Part shown: in pieces, positions 46,014-58,490 of the stretch
Layout: each line of letters opens with the position of its first letter
Position numbering within the stretch: the first letter of the stretch is position 1
From: Romanomermis culicivorax
Lineage: Eukaryota; Nematoda; Enoplea; Mermithida; Mermithidae
Direction: 5' to 3'
DNA: 64,000 nucleotides
Assembly: GCA_963922205.1 (NCBI GenBank)
Contig: CAWUHX010000269.1
Location: 124,001 to 188,000 of the forward strand
Program-made: the position numbers and the translations under genes
Notes under the pieces: generated by a model
Database searches by the model: none
The model's input: only the letters and a program-made list of their open reading frames with translations
Told to the model about the DNA's origin: nothing

Positions 46014-49000
46014 AGAAAAATTTGATAATCATTAACAGTCATGTGAGTGTCATTCTGAATTTTAATTGTACGACCAAATATACCATGTTATATAAAGATG
46101 AACGTTATAGATAAATCTTTTGTATGTTCTACTAACTGGATAAATAGAAATCTGCTTAAAAGTCAAAAGGAGCGTAGTTCGAAGGTTGAGCACTTTTATT
46201 GGGTCATGTAAATGAAATTTAGCTCTAGAATTCAGTTTGTTGAATAAGGGATCAGAGTCAATTTTCATTGACTTTTAGCTCTAGCCATTCATGACTTTTT
46301 CGGAAATTAGAAATCTTTGCATAAATGTTTGAACCTTTCCTAGCTGAGGACATTCGTGGTGTGAAGCTTCATCATTTTCAGCTAGCCAACTAGGCATGCA
46401 TATATAAATTTGCATACAAAATTATCGAAGGTTAATCGTTCATCATTTTTTATGGTGCCTTTTGGCGAAAGGTGGAAATCTTTTTTCAAGACTGATTTGC
46501 TTCTCGACCAAGCATAACATTTTTTCAAAATGCATTGAAAAATTCAGAATACCTCGTGCATGCCGGTGGAAGGTTCGGTAATTGTGGTTGTTGTGGTGGT
46601 GTGTGCTGGAATTGGCCGCGTGATGAACAGCCGATGAGCCACTACATAAAGAATGATCGACGCTTATCTAGGGATGACATCCGCCTTTTTTCTAGATGTC
46701 AGCCTGATTCTTCCAAGTCTTTATCCGGCCCAGATCATAAAGTGCCAAGTTTAAATGGAATACGTCCGATACATAGAGAAATAATTCATAGGCATGTCGC
46801 ATAAGCGTCGATTCATAATGCAATTAATCATGGTTTTCTGAGGCAAAAACAAATTCACAGCATATCCTTTATTTATGGTTACGTCTTTTCATCACTTTAA
46901 TATTGACGAACTATATGCATGACCTGTTTAATCATCAAGCTTCCTCCATTTCCCGTGGTTACTCGTCGGCCAATTATGCCAAAAAGCTTCTATCAATGTG
47001 AACAAGTCCCAAGCTCTTCTACTTGAGTAGAAAAATCCCTTGGAGCTTTCTTTTTCGACTTGTTTTAACTGTGCACGTAGTTACCGTAAAGCTTGCAATT
47101 TCCTCAGTATTGACTAATAAGTAGGATTCATCCAGTGTTATTTACGTAGCTGATTGTAGAAAAGCTTTACAGACAATACAATTTTTTCGACTTACCCAAT
47201 TTGATGGAATTTGTAGTTTTCCAAATTTTTAATCACTCTATCGTTCAAAGCCGTGAAGAAATCTTGATTGAGTATCTGATCTGTTCTATTCAAAGATACG
47301 GTGTAAAACGGAGATTTGAATTCCGAAAACAACGACTGAATAAAAGCAGAGGCCCGTCCTGTATTAGCGGGACAGTTTTGAATAAAATTTCGATCCGTAA
47401 ACTGAAAAATCCGCTCATAAATTCACATCCCATAGGCGAAACCCTGAACCGGATCTCACCAGAAACACGTATCAGGTTAAAAGGTAGACCAGAGGCACAA
47501 ATTTTCTTCACCCGAGATAGATGTTTCTTCACCAAAATGTCGACTTTTCAAAGTCGGCAGTAATTTTTTGTTCCAAGTCGCAACCAATCGGGCGTCAGGC
47601 TGCAGATTTCGTTGAAATCTATCACATGGCCTACTTTGAAATGCTAAACGTAGGGAAATTAGGATCAATTTGGCACGCAATTAGGGCATAATGTTGATTT
47701 GTTTCAAACCGTGTCGACAGTGAGCGCTACCAGAAAAAAATTGACCATTTACCCAGGCATTGGAGGAAATTTTCAGTTGTTCTGTTTGCCGCTCATGGAC
47801 AAAATAATTTATTTTCATTCATTACAGTGGTAAGCTTTCTACTTTTTCATGAGTAGAACTTACATTGATAGGATCGCTGTATCTATCACTTCAAATTAAA
47901 CAGACGCAGAACCATGATTGAAAACAGCGTTTCTGCATTTTTGCGGGAGGGACTTAGGAGTGGTTCCCACTAAATTTTAGTTGCTACTGACGTGTAATCA
48001 GGAACCAAATTTTAAATGAGAAGTAGAAATAGATAACCACTGGTCACTAAAAAGACAATGTGTAGTCATTAAGACGACCTACTGATGACAAACGTCAATT
48101 CAGCGATCATAATTTTTTTGAGATCATCGGCAGTCATCTGAATGACCCTAAAGACCGAAAGTCACTCTGATCACCTGATGGAAAAAACTTGAAGTACTTG
48201 TAAATTATAAAACTGAAAGAAAATTATCATTTAATTTTTTTGACGACTTCCTGTCAAACCACATTTTTTGAGCCTATTCAACCAACTGCTAACAATTTTT
48301 TGAGGGAAAGATTCTACAGCTAAAACTCTGCTTCAGTCTTTTTTGTTAATAGTACTAATTTTTGTCATTTTAAGGTCTAAAAACATTTTATAATAAACAG
48401 AGGATAGAATTATGATTTAATGAGTTTAGCATAGAAATTATCATAGAAAGATCACGAAAAGATCGGCAAATAATTACAATGAATGACACTATCGTATTGC
48501 ATTGCCTCCGTGGAGGACATATGACATGGAACAATGTTCATATCAGTAATTATCAGAGATCACATGTGACTAATGCGTAAGTGGGTACTGGCGATTGGTA
48601 TAATCATAGATGATCGCAAATCAAAAGAATTATCATATCCATTTTTTGAAAATAATTCTAATGTTTTTTTGCTGTGTCACATACAATCTACAAGTATGAC
48701 TTTTGCTGACTTGGAACAGTATTTATTGCCTCATAATTGTCCAATGAGCAAAATCGTTTGGTTTGCCGAAAAATCTTAATTGCACGAGTATAATAGGCTC
48801 AGTGATCGAAAATTTTGCTGGATAGTTCTTATTCACGTTTCCGTATGGTAATGCATTTCCCAGTGGTAGGTAACGAAGAGTCAATTTGGATGATGTCTGG
48901 TTTATTTGGTTTATTTATCAGAGGCTACTGCTTTTCTGATTGCAGCAAAGAAAGACTTCCGCGTTGAAACTTCCCAGCTTGTAAAGCAACTTTTGCGTTT

Positions 49001-49296
49001 TGTTAATGCCATTTTTCATGTTTTACGTTAGGATTTCTGTTGTGCTTGTATTTCAACCTGGGCATTGTTTAACAAGCTTTCAGTACTGCTAAATATTGTT
49101 GAATCTCAGTAGATAAAATAATGACATTTTGACCACGAGGAGTGTCTTCCGTTCTGAGAAAAGATTTTGTCCACCTCATATAACTGAAAAATTTCGCATG
49201 GAGTATTTTTTCTTAACCGGCATCGGCCATGCAAAACTTGAAAGAAAAACAGCGACCCTCGCATGATAGATAGGCCTATTTATACTTTTCACACCA
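46014..49296. other. Spacer between the receptor genes, left part
   Basis: No gene recognised. A Cys/Gly-rich open stretch at about 46550-46804 (GRFGNCGCCGGVCWNWP) ends at TAA without an ATG start in frame and is not supported as a gene. A degraded MITE family A segment lies at about 47690-47895 (GCCGCTCATGG ... GGATCGCTGTATCTATCAC). Confidence 0.4.
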
Positions 49297-49545
49297 GGGG
49301 TCGGTTTCGTAAAAAAACTTAAGTTTCAGCTGGGCTGCAGCTGAGCTATAGCTTAAGTCTGTTTGTTATAACATTGTCGATAAGGTGCTGCTCAGCTGCA
49401 GCTTAACTTTCCCGATATGCTTTGTGTGTATGAGTTAAGCTGCAGCTGAGCTGCACCTTAACGGCAATGGTATAGCATACCGTTTAAGCTACAGCTTAAG
49501 CTTCAGTTCAGCTGGGGTTTAATTCTCTTTGATTAAACCGGCCCC
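49297..49545. mobile_element. Hairpin MITE family B (GGGGCCGGTTTCAT)
   Basis: A 249-bp near-palindromic element bounded by GGGGTCGGTTTCGT and ...TTAAACCGGCCCC. It consists largely of alternating direct and inverted CAGCTGAGCTGCAGCTTAA units with TATAACATTGTCG spacers. Copies occur at 56790-56999 and, interrupted, at 59287-59852. No coding capacity. The target duplication could not be resolved. Confidence 0.8.
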
Positions 49546-51230
49546 AGGATACGGTGATATATGCATCTTGTTTTGCGTTTATAATTATCGTTCATTTTTA
49601 TTGTTTGATGTTGCACAAAATGTATAAATCGCCGCCGCAGCACCGCGAACTATAAATAGGCCTTAGGTTGGAGTTTTCTGTAGGTTACTATTAGGGACCT
49701 GCATGCGCCGGACAAGTGCAGCCGAGCCTATCAACGGGCTGGGAGCCCATCTTCCAAAACTTAAAATATTACATTATTAAAAATCCAAAAAATGAAAAAC
49801 ACACAGAACCATTGCCAGTCAAAATTACTGTGTAAAAAATCAGGTCATCGATATTCCCAGGATTAATTCTTTGGTATAAATCTGTGATAGTATGTCCACT
49901 TGTGCTGAGACTACATTTGCTAGCACAATTTGAAGCTGGAATTGATAAAATTCTTTATGCGCCAATCGCCAAATTAGGAAAATGGTTTTATTCCTCTTCC
50001 ACCAATCCAAAATATCATCGATTTCGAATTTTTTGATAGACATTGTATAAAGATTTCTCCAATTCACTAGCACGAGAACTAATGGCACCCCAGCAGTTGA
50101 GTACTTTTTGAACATTCGAAAACTAAGATCTCGAAAAAACTGATAAGCCTTCTCATGCTGTAGAATAACAGATATTTTCTATATTTTGGCTCTACAATAA
50201 CAACGTTGCTTTATAAAAAATTTGAAATTTCTCTTTGGAGCAATTGCAATGGTTGTAAACTCTGCCCACAAGGATAGACAGTAATTTATTGTCAATCATT
50301 GAATTGAAACATACTAAAACTAATGCAGTGTTGTTGCTTCAGATGCAACAAAAAAGGAGACAGGGAGGTAATTGTCTCTTCAAGCAAATATGTGTCAATA
50401 TCATACTTATGATGCTGCTGATTTGTTTCAAATGATCTCAATGATGAGCTGTAAATTTGAGATGTTGTTCTATTATTATTTGAAGCATTATCATCGAAAA
50501 AATGGTACAAAAAGTTGCGGCACACCTAAGCCAAGGCATTTTCCATTTAGCAATTGAAAAATATCCGCCAGAAAAATAGACACAAGTAAAAACAATCATT
50601 AAATTGAGTTATCCAGTTACAGAACAAAGATTGTCTAAAACAGTCATTATTGAATAGGACAAAAAAATTTAAATTTGAGAAGCATCAACAATAATTTTTA
50701 AATATTTTCTGCGAAATCGGCAAACACGGTCTGGTCTTAGATAAAAAAGCAACAAATTCAGGAAAAATATTGCACTATAGTTAAACTCAGATTGGAAGCA
50801 TCGACTGTCTTATCATGGGCGTAATGCAGAGTAGATGACCAAACAGGAACGAAATTTGATTAAGCAATGTAATATACAGTGAATATGTGTCTGACAAAAA
50901 ATTAATTTTAAATGTGTCTACTTACTTACTTTTATGAGCTTTTGCGGGCCTGAGCCAGCAGGCCCGGCCCGCTAACTTTTTTCTGTACAAATGGCTGAGG
51001 CGGCTGGGCCGTGGACCACCCATGCAGGACCCTAGTAACAAAATGTCTATTTATTTGTTGTTTGCATCAAGTCTTTTTGCTCATTCATACTTTTCGGGTC
51101 CAATTTCAAAAAATCTGGTCGGTATTGTTCAGTCAATTCATACTACATACAGCAGCGATCGCGAAATCGTACAGAAAAAACTCGGATGGCGAACGTATCA
51201 TACCCATAGTCCCATTTGTTCATTTCCACA
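49546..51230. other. Gene-free stretch
   Basis: AT-rich spacer; no gene or clear repeat was recognised apart from a short GC-rich patch near 50950-51030. Confidence 0.4.
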
Positions 51231-51440
51231 CTGGCAAAGTTGTGGAACAAAGTGTTTGAAAAAAACAAAAACGCTATTCACACATATGAATCAGCCTGTG
51301 TGTATCGATTTTTAACATAGAAATCCTCCTATCAACCGATCCGAATTGTTCGGTCCTCTGATTGGTCACTGTGCAATGTGATGGAGCATCCCGACTTTGT
51401 TTTATGTGGTTTATTGGCAAGATTTCGAACTATGAATAGG
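51231..51440 (+). promoter_or_regulatory. Upstream block of GPCR paralogue 2
   Basis: Counterpart of 44371-44640: CTGGCAAAGTTGTGGAACAA, GCCTGTGTGTATCGATTTTT, ACATAGAAATCCTCCT and GATGGAGCATCCCGACTTTG..TATGTGG. Conservation in order, but with many changes, shows it was copied with the receptor gene and may have been kept for regulatory reasons. Confidence 0.45.
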
Positions 51441-51689
51441 GTTTGCAGGCTTTGATTGCAACTGCGATTTATATACTTTGTGCAACATTAATCAAATAAA
51501 ACAGATAAATCTGTGCAAAGTATGTGACATCTCTTGGCAATGCAAAAAATATGAGTAGGCCTTAGCTGCTTGATTGTAAGCTATTCCTTTTGGAAAACAT
51601 GTAGCATGCTTTGACTATACTTCATTAGTGCAGGATTAGTTCAATCGACCTACTAATGAACCTGCCGTCCGCGCCTGGTATTTCCCTGA

Positions 51690-51930
51690 AACTATACTCC
51701 ATTCAATCTGAAATGATCGATGCAGCGAGGTCGCAGTTTAACTTCTATTCAAAATTTTTGGAAGGCTCGTTGACTCTGATGCAATATACTTTTTCTTCAT
51801 GATACATAGTCCTTGATGATCACTCTTTTGAAGGATATCGAGATTATCGAAATCGATTTCGCGATATCTAGTAATGCTGTGTTCGCCAAAATTTAGACCG
51901 CTGCATCGATCATTTCAAATTGAATGGCGT
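51690..51930. repeat. MITE family A fragments
   Basis: Holds ACTCCATTCAATCTGAAATG.ATCGATGCAGCG near 51696 and the inverse, CGCTGCATCGATCATTTCAAA, near 51899. The two form an inverted pair with about 190 bp between, 85 bp before the second receptor's first in-frame Met. Confidence 0.55.
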
Positions 51931-52014
51931 ATAGCATGTTGTGAGTTGATGATTTTGTGCGTTCATTTTTAAAGGGTATCAAATTCATTTATGCTTCTTC
52001 AGCCAGATTCAGGA

Positions 52015-53037
52015 ATGAATAATAGTTCAATGAGGACCAGTGATACATTCGAAGGCCAAAATTTCCTTTGTCGTGTTAACCAATCATTCTGCATAACGTT
52101 CGGCATCGTTCTCGAGTGTTTGTCAGTTGTAGGACTATTGTTCAACGGTTCGATAATCATGTTATTTCTAAAATGTGGATATTGCAAGAAGGATAATGCG
52201 TTGATTTTATCACTGAATTTACTAGTTTGCGATTGTTTGCATTTGTCGATAGTAATTATTCATATTGCTCCAGAACTTATTGTTGCAAATGTAGATAAAC
52301 CGTGGGATATCTACGATTTATTGACTAATTTAGCAGTATTTTACGTGTGGATGGTGAATTTGTTTACTTTAGCATATATATGCTATGTTAGATACAATGC
52401 TGTATGTAACAATGTTCGCTTTCACATTATTAATCAGAAAAGCCATATGAAGAAATCAGTGTTTATTATATGGTCATTGAGTCTCTTAATCAGTATTTTA
52501 CCAATACTCAAAGCTTTTTCCCTTATACCGATATTTTCGATTAACATCAGCTTGGCTCACGAAATGAACGAAGTCGACGATGATAATAATTTGGAATATT
52601 TATTGCACTTTTTGAATGGCTCACTGATATTTTTCACAATTTTTCTATACTGCAAATGTATCATCCATATAAAAAAAGCTGCCATCAAAGTCACGATAGG
52701 ATCTTCTTTAGACAAGTTGGTTATCAAACGACGCAAAAGAAATTTGCGCTTGACTTTTCATTATTCGATTATTACTTCAACTTTTATTTTCTTATTTTTG
52801 AGTTGGTTAGCTTACAAATGTTTTAGTACGACCGCTTTCGTGGTCATCACAAAAAAATTTGCGTATTTCCTCAATTCGATCATTAGTGGTTCGGTTTTGG
52901 CGATCATGAACCAGGACGTGAGGAGTGATTTTCTTGTTGTCGTCTTCAGACGACCAAAGCCGATGACCAGCTCGAAAACTTTGTCAGTGAAGGCAGCATG
53001 GCCGAAAATCAACGCGTTAGACAAGAACTGTGATTAA
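52015..53037 (+). CDS. Seven-transmembrane receptor (rhodopsin-like GPCR), paralogue 2
   Basis: An uninterrupted frame of 340 codons from the Met at 52015; the in-frame ATG at 51991 would add eight residues. The later start is preferred because it aligns with the paralogue (both begin MNNSS) and because an acceptor-like CTTCTTCAG lies between the two Mets, as just upstream of the first gene. It has the same seven TM pattern: N in TM1 (LLFNGSIIML), D in TM2 (LLVCDCLHLS), VRY in place of DRY, a basic pre-TM6 loop (KRRKRNLR), no NPxxY. The SLIPIFSINISLAHEMN stretch after TM4 is almost identical in both and is probably key to ligand binding or folding. An AATAAA signal is at 53096-53101, 59 bp after the stop. 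Confidence 0.85.
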   Translation: MNNSSMRTSDTFEGQNFLCRVNQSFCITFGIVLECLSVVGLLFNGSIIMLFLKCGYCKKDNALILSLNLLVCDCLHLSIVIIHIAPELIVANVDKPWDIYDLLTNLAVFYVWMVNLFTLAYICYVRYNAVCNNVRFHIINQKSHMKKSVFIIWSLSLLISILPILKAFSLIPIFSINISLAHEMNEVDDDNNLEYLLHFLNGSLIFFTIFLYCKCIIHIKKAAIKVTIGSSLDKLVIKRRKRNLRLTFHYSIITSTFIFLFLSWLAYKCFSTTAFVVITKKFAYFLNSIISGSVLAIMNQDVRSDFLVVVFRRPKPMTSSKTLSVKAAWPKINALDKNCD

Positions 53038-53095
53038 CAAAATATTTCGAAATTTCTGATCAAAAATTTTCATGAATTCAACTTTTTTATCCAAT

Positions 53096-53101
53096 AATAA
53101 A
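53096..53101 (+). terminator. Polyadenylation signal of GPCR paralogue 2
   Basis: AATAAA 59 bp downstream of the TAA stop codon, in AT-rich sequence. Confidence 0.5.
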
Positions 53102-54585
53102 ATGTAGACTTACACCTTATTTATTATACTGTTGTTCACATTTTTTCGTGAACTTCCAGTGATTCAAGTGTAAAAATTTCCATTGATTGGAAAAGTAGTG
53201 TCGGGAATGTGGCTATGCTGCTGTGCTTGTGCTGCAAGGAAAAATTTATAATTTACGACTTCTAAATTATATACAGAAAAAAATTTTACTTTATTCAGTA
53301 AATTTTTTAATGTAATGGCTCACTTTGTGGTTAAAAAACTGACCTGCTTGAAAGGCTTACAATTAATGCTTCATTCCAAAATTTCACCTAACGGCTACTG
53401 CGAACATTTTGTTAACTGTAAATTCAACACTCATTGAATCCTGTTAATTCTGTACACAATATTATTGAATAAATGTCTTCTCACATCATTACAATTTAAT
53501 TCATGGCAATCATACCGTTGATCATGGCGCAGTATGGTTAGTCGTACCTCAGTGATCATGGGAAAACAATTTTAATACATCTCCATTTTTTTGAAAATTT
53601 CTTGCATATTTTTTCCGAATCCAATCGAAGAAGTAAGATTCATCATATAGCAGAGTAAAGCTGAATTTGAATTGATAGGCTGTCTAGATGAGAAAGAAAC
53701 TTGAAAATTCTAGACCAAATGATTGCAGTGTTACAGAATTTTTAGGAGAGATGCTTCCTGGAACCATCTCGCCTCATCATAGGAATAGTGGGGGGCACAA
53801 GGAGCACGTGCACGTAGGATTGCAAATTTTTCGATTATTGATCATGCATGCACGTAGGGGGCGGGAGTTTGGGGGTTTTGACCCCCCAGCAGATTTTGAT
53901 TGACCCCCAGCAGATTCTTGCTGACCACCAGCAGATTTTACCCCATCCCCAGCAATGATTGAGAAGATGACGAAGGAAAATGAGCTAAAGAACAGAAAGT
54001 TGTCATAAAAATTGAAATGATGCTTTAGTTTGGCACTTTTTCTAAACAAAGCATACTTGATTCCAAAGAAATAACATTAAAACTTCAAAAAGTGCTGTCT
54101 AAGCAAATAAATTCACATATCTGACTAATATAAGTCGAACAATATGTTGCTTTCTTTTCGTTTTCAAGAACGAAAAAAAACTAAGCAGTAAGAAAAAAGC
54201 ACAAAGCAACAAGAAAGAAAGAAAAAATGTGAAAAAAGAACAAAAAAGAAAAAATCTGAAGAGATTGAAAGCAAAATAACTAGGATGAAAAATAATTAAG
54301 AAAGTTACAACGGATAAAATTATGTAGAAAATAGAGCGTGCCGAATTGTATAAGAACTATACGGGAGATTATGCTTAATGATAACTTGTAATTTGTTGTT
54401 TCATGAGCAAAAAAGAAAAGAATAGACGAAAAGAAAAACGAAAATAAAAGACGGCAGAGACAAAAGATGAAAACGTAAAAACATACGTAAACGAAAACAT
54501 TAACAATCCACACAAAAAAAACAAAGAAAAAAGAAATGTATACAAAGAAACATTTAAGGTAAAGAAGAAAATATGAAGAAAGTGT
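53102..54585. other. Gene-free stretch with low-complexity sequence
   Basis: Holds a short array of about 25-bp units around CCCCCAGCAGATTTTGATTG (53882-53950, three to four copies) and a purine-rich A/AAG tract at about 54165-54560. No gene recognised. Confidence 0.5.
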
Positions 54586-54631
54586 TACTACATTTCGATC
54601 GCCCGTTTGGAATCGCCTGGCTTATTTGGGA

Positions 54632-54850
54632 ATTCGCTCAATTGAGAGTCGCTCACATGAGAATCGCTCAATTGAAAATTCGCTTGCATAGGAATTCGCT
54701 CAATTGGGAATCGCCCACATGGGAATCGCTCACTTGGGAATTCGCTCACTTGAGAATCGCTCACTTGGGAATCGCTCACTTGGGAATCGCTCACTTGAGA
54801 ATCGCTCACTTGAGAATCGCTCACTTGAGAATCGCTCACATGAGAATACC
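54632..54850 (+). repeat. 15-bp minisatellite (GAATCGCTCACTTGA)
   Basis: About 14 units of G(A/G)GAATCGCTCA(C/A)(T/A)TGG-type sequence, with one 9-12-bp interruption near 54680. As the unit is a multiple of three, it is open in several frames on both strands (pentapeptides such as RIAHL or VSDSQ). These frames have no flanking gene structure. Confidence 0.9.
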
Positions 54851-54897
54851 CCTTCATGCGCCATGGTGTCCGCCGATCTTACAACCTTAGTATGTTA

Positions 54898-55085
54898 TAG
54901 CATAAGACCAATACCCTGAGCATATAGTTACGTTAAGGTCTCAGTCGAAGCCCAAACCTACGTCTAAGATATAACTAAGCAGATTAAAAATAGTATAAGG
55001 AAGCTTGGATTTAGGTTCAGACATAGGTTTAAGGGCCTAAAGCTTAGAACTTAGAATACGACTCAGAGTATCGGTCCTATGAACA
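54898..55085. mobile_element. Hairpin MITE-like palindrome
   Basis: About 188 bp whose halves are complementary: ATAAGACCAATACCCTGAG at the left pairs with CTCAGAGTATCGGTCCTAT at the right, and CCCAAACCTACGTCTAAG pairs with the region around CAGACATAGGTTTAAGGGCC. Only one copy is in the window. Confidence 0.6.
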
Positions 55086-55462
55086 TGACGAAGTGGCAGA
55101 ACCGAGAACACAGATATCCTTGCGAAAATTTCGTTGGCGAGATTTCTTTTCGCTGGCGAAACTTTATTAAATTTTGATTTCGCTAGCGAATTATCAAAAT
55201 TTCGAAGGCGAGCTGATTACGCGAACTTTGTAGAAGGTAGAACCGGCTCCAGGCAACACTGGAATGGGTTATTTTGTGAAAACCTGTTTCTCTGACGCTC
55301 TTTCTATGACGCATGTTTGGCTATCGATTTTCTAGAGTTCCTATCCTAGATAACCAACAAAATGCTCTTTCCTTGTGTAGAAAATTATGTTTTTTAGTGG
55401 CCGATCTAATGTTATAAGGTTTTTGTTGTTGTTGTCGTTGGTGCCACTAAAATTGCTCAATT

Positions 55463-55689
55463 ATGAGCTTCCCCAGCAGCCGCAAATTCCAAATCGGCCT
55501 ATTTTTATTCCTAATTTTTTCAACTTTGATTGTTGAATTTTCATTCGGTAAACGAGGCGGCGGTAGCAGAAGCGGTGGCGGCAGTAGGAGCAGCAGTCGT
55601 GGTAGTAGCAGCAGTCGTCGCAGCGGCAGTAGTAGCAGTTCATCCTACAGAGGCGGCGGCGGCGGTGATTTTCCCTGGTGGGCGACATT
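55463..55689 (+). CDS. Small single-pass membrane protein paralogue 2, exon 1
   Basis: ATG 55463 starts a signal peptide (KFQIGLFLFLIFSTLIVEF), then a Gly/Ser/Arg low-complexity ectodomain (about residues 30-68) ending GGGGGDFPWWAT. The donor ACATT|GTAAGT follows at 55690 in phase 2, the same place and phase as in the PPSY gene (GLPTWAI). The first 35 residues align with that gene without gaps. Exons 2 and 3 are at 61299-61405 and 62342-62391, giving a predicted protein of 127 residues. The RGGGSRS-type repeats could be disordered or matrix-binding. An acceptor-like TTTTTTAG at 55389-55396 may end a 5' UTR intron. Confidence 0.72.
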
Positions 55690-56789
55690 GTAAGTATGAT
55701 TTTTATGTAGCCTGTTTCCCTTGAAATGTTTTAACTGAAAATTTTTGAGCAGTCTAATAATTTTTCCAATAAAAAGTGCTACTTTTTATCATCTGATTTA
55801 CAAGCACTTTATAAAAAAACAGTCTCAGGTTACAGTTACCAATGTAAGAAAGTTTTCTGGGTCACTGTTGTGTTGATGAATTTTAATTCTTCTGAAGAAG
55901 CATGCATCCCAGAGATTCAGAATTCTTATACAGTCGATGTACACTGAGGAAGAACAGTGCATGGCTGAATTGTGAACTGAACTAGTGGCGACCATTTTCA
56001 ATAGCTGATGTATTAAAATTAGCTCTTTAGTGGGAAATTCGAATCTAAAATATGACCCAGTACAGAACGGAACTGTCCGAGTCAGACTCGTAGCCAAGAT
56101 TTTTTTGAGGGGCGACAAATTTTTTCATAGAAGATTATTTTTTCTCCGTTTTTCCAGTCAATATTTTGAGTAGATGAAATCTTGAGGCAGTTTCAGACGT
56201 AGCTCACTGAATTATACCAGGAGGAGCAACAAATAAAAAAATATAGCAAAAAACTTCACTTGTATTTTTCATTTTTGTATTTTTCGCTTGAATTTTTCAT
56301 CCTAAAGTAATGTTTTTTCGTCAAATCATTTTTAACGTTTACTTTCATTTCAACCAAATCCGTCTTGTTTTCTCAAGAAACAAGTCCACAACACTTTCTA
56401 AATAAATGATCTTGATTTCCGTTCGATGAGCAGATAGAATGGCGAACGAGGATAAACGATCGGTAGACGTAAAGGTTTTAAAGTAAAAAACGGCGTTTTT
56501 GACAACGCTGTTATTACTAGCAACATGACAAGGATGCTTTTTTTTGCTGCTACAAGCGCGAAGAATGTCGTAAAGTCGTTTCATCACAAATTTTTGACAA
56601 AGTTTACAAATATTGAAAAATTCTTAAAGTAATAGGATGAATCACCTATAGTAAACGATGAAATTTTTCATTAGTGATTATTAGTACTGTTACATTAGCG
56701 CTAGCACAATACATAATGAAATGTCGCATAATTTTAAAAAAGGTTGGTAAATATTTTGGGTAGGGTCCCCACCCTCTGGTTATAGGCCT

Positions 56790-56999
56790 GGGGCCGGTTT
56801 CATCAAACAAACTTTAGCTCCAGCTGAGCTGCAGCTTAACTCTGTATGTATAACATTGTCGTTAAGGTGCAGCTCAGCTGCAGCTTAACTTTCCCCATAT
56901 GTTTTGTGTGTCTGAGTTCAGTTGAACTGCAGCTTAACGTCAATGTTATAACATATAGAGTTAAGCTACAGCTTAAGTCTCTTTGATGAAACCGGCCCC
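56790..56999. mobile_element. Hairpin MITE family B copy
   Basis: 210 bp from GGGGCCGGTTTCATCAAA to ...TTTGATGAAACCGGCCCC. The terminal inverted repeats are almost perfect and the inside is made of CAGCTGAGCTGCAGCTTAAC units and TATAACATTG. It is the best preserved copy in the window. Confidence 0.85.
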
Positions 57000-57699
57000 T
57001 GGTCGGAATATTACCGATGTAGTGGTTGTAGCAGGATAAAATGTTCCCAAGTGTTTTTTCTTGCAGTTGCATGTTGTAATACGAACGAGTATGTTTCAAA
57101 CCACACATCGGCAGCATAAAAAGCCAGGGAGTTGATTTTTATTTTTTTCAATTTTTTTTGACTTTTTTTATTTTTAGTTTATTAGCTTTATCTAACCATA
57201 ACTCTGTCAACAATGAAGGCACTCAACTTTAAATCCTAAATTTTTAAATAGATCTCAACCAAATCTATCGATTGATTGATTGATGATTGATAGAGTCAAA
57301 CGCTTGTCTGGGTGAGGTTAAAAAACATCAAACCATACCTGGACAAACTTTATCAGTTCATCTGTTACCAGGCAGCCCAAATAGTTGGTTGGTCGACGAA
57401 TTGTTATGGTGGTTGCCAAGCCACTACTAAAATACTAAAAAAGCACAAACAAAAAATAAAACAATAAGGATAGGGAACCAAATGTATATTATACTTTTCT
57501 TGTACAAAATAGACGACAGAATGCAATCAAAATTACATTTCAAGCTTATTTCAGAGCCTACACACTTTTTAGGACATACCAGTGTATGCAGCGAACCTAG
57601 AAAACGTGGAAAGTCAGGGGAAAAGTTATACCTGGAAAAGACGGAGAATTTGCATTCCGGTGGCTTTAAGACGGTCAAAAGCTCAAAATTTTTGTTGTG

Positions 57700-58490
57700 C
57701 ATTGCATTCATTGATTCTCTGAGTGGTTGGTTGATTCACTGATGGGTAGGTTAATTTCCTGATTGATTAGTTAAATTCTTGATTGATGGGTTGATTCCCT
57801 GGTTCGATTGGATGATTGGTTGATTCCCTCATCCAAAGGCTAGTTGGTTGCTTCCCCGATCGGTTGGTTGGTTCCCTGATTCGTTGAATAGTTGATTTCC
57901 TAGTTGGTTGATTCCCTGATTCTTGGTTGATTCCCTGGTTGGATTGTATGATTTTTGATTCCCTGTTTGGTTGTGTGATTCAATCGTTGGGCGTAACTGG
58001 ACAAACCATATCGGTTCATCTGTACCAGTCAGCCATAAAGTTGGTTCCTTCCCAAATCGCTTTTGTAGCTGCCAAAGCTAAATTAGGGTGGTAAATTGGA
58101 TGTTAGTAGATTTATCACATAGAAAGTAGGCATGATGCAATCAAACATGATTTTTCATCTTATTTCTTTCCTACACTTTTAATACGCAATATAAAAAATC
58201 AGCATCAAACTGCTGAAGATAATAGTGAGAGCACTGTCAGCCAGTTATTCAATCACACTAACTATGACATGAACTTTGATCTGGTAATGGGAATTAGCTC
58301 ATCTGGTACCGAAGTTATCTCATATAGTACTGTGTTGCATACAGTTGAATATGTTGTCTAGTTGTGTGTTCGGGTGATTGATCCCTTGATTCGATGGCTA
58401 GTTGGTTGATTTCCCGATTTATTGGTTGATTGACGGGTTGTTCCTTGATGAGTTGTTAATTGGTTCATTCCTTGGTTAGTTGTATCTTTT
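57700..58490. repeat. Degenerate GATTGATTCCCTGATTGGTT repeat region
   Basis: Irregular, diverged units of roughly 17-30 bp (GGTTGATTCCCTGGTT, TTGGTTGATTCCCTGATT) at 57700-57995 and again at 58370-58480, with a less repetitive middle. It gives no long open frame. Confidence 0.6.

Noticed and set aside
46550-46804. Cys/Gly-rich ORF (GNCGCCGGVCW) after the first receptor gene
   Set aside because: No in-frame ATG before the Cys-rich part other than by a weak start, no homologue recognised, and no matching exon nearby.
54573-54919. Pentapeptide-repeat proteins (RIAHL on plus, VSDSQ on minus)
   Set aside because: The 15-bp minisatellite is a multiple of three, so several frames on both strands are open at once. 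No promoter, signal or conserved flank.
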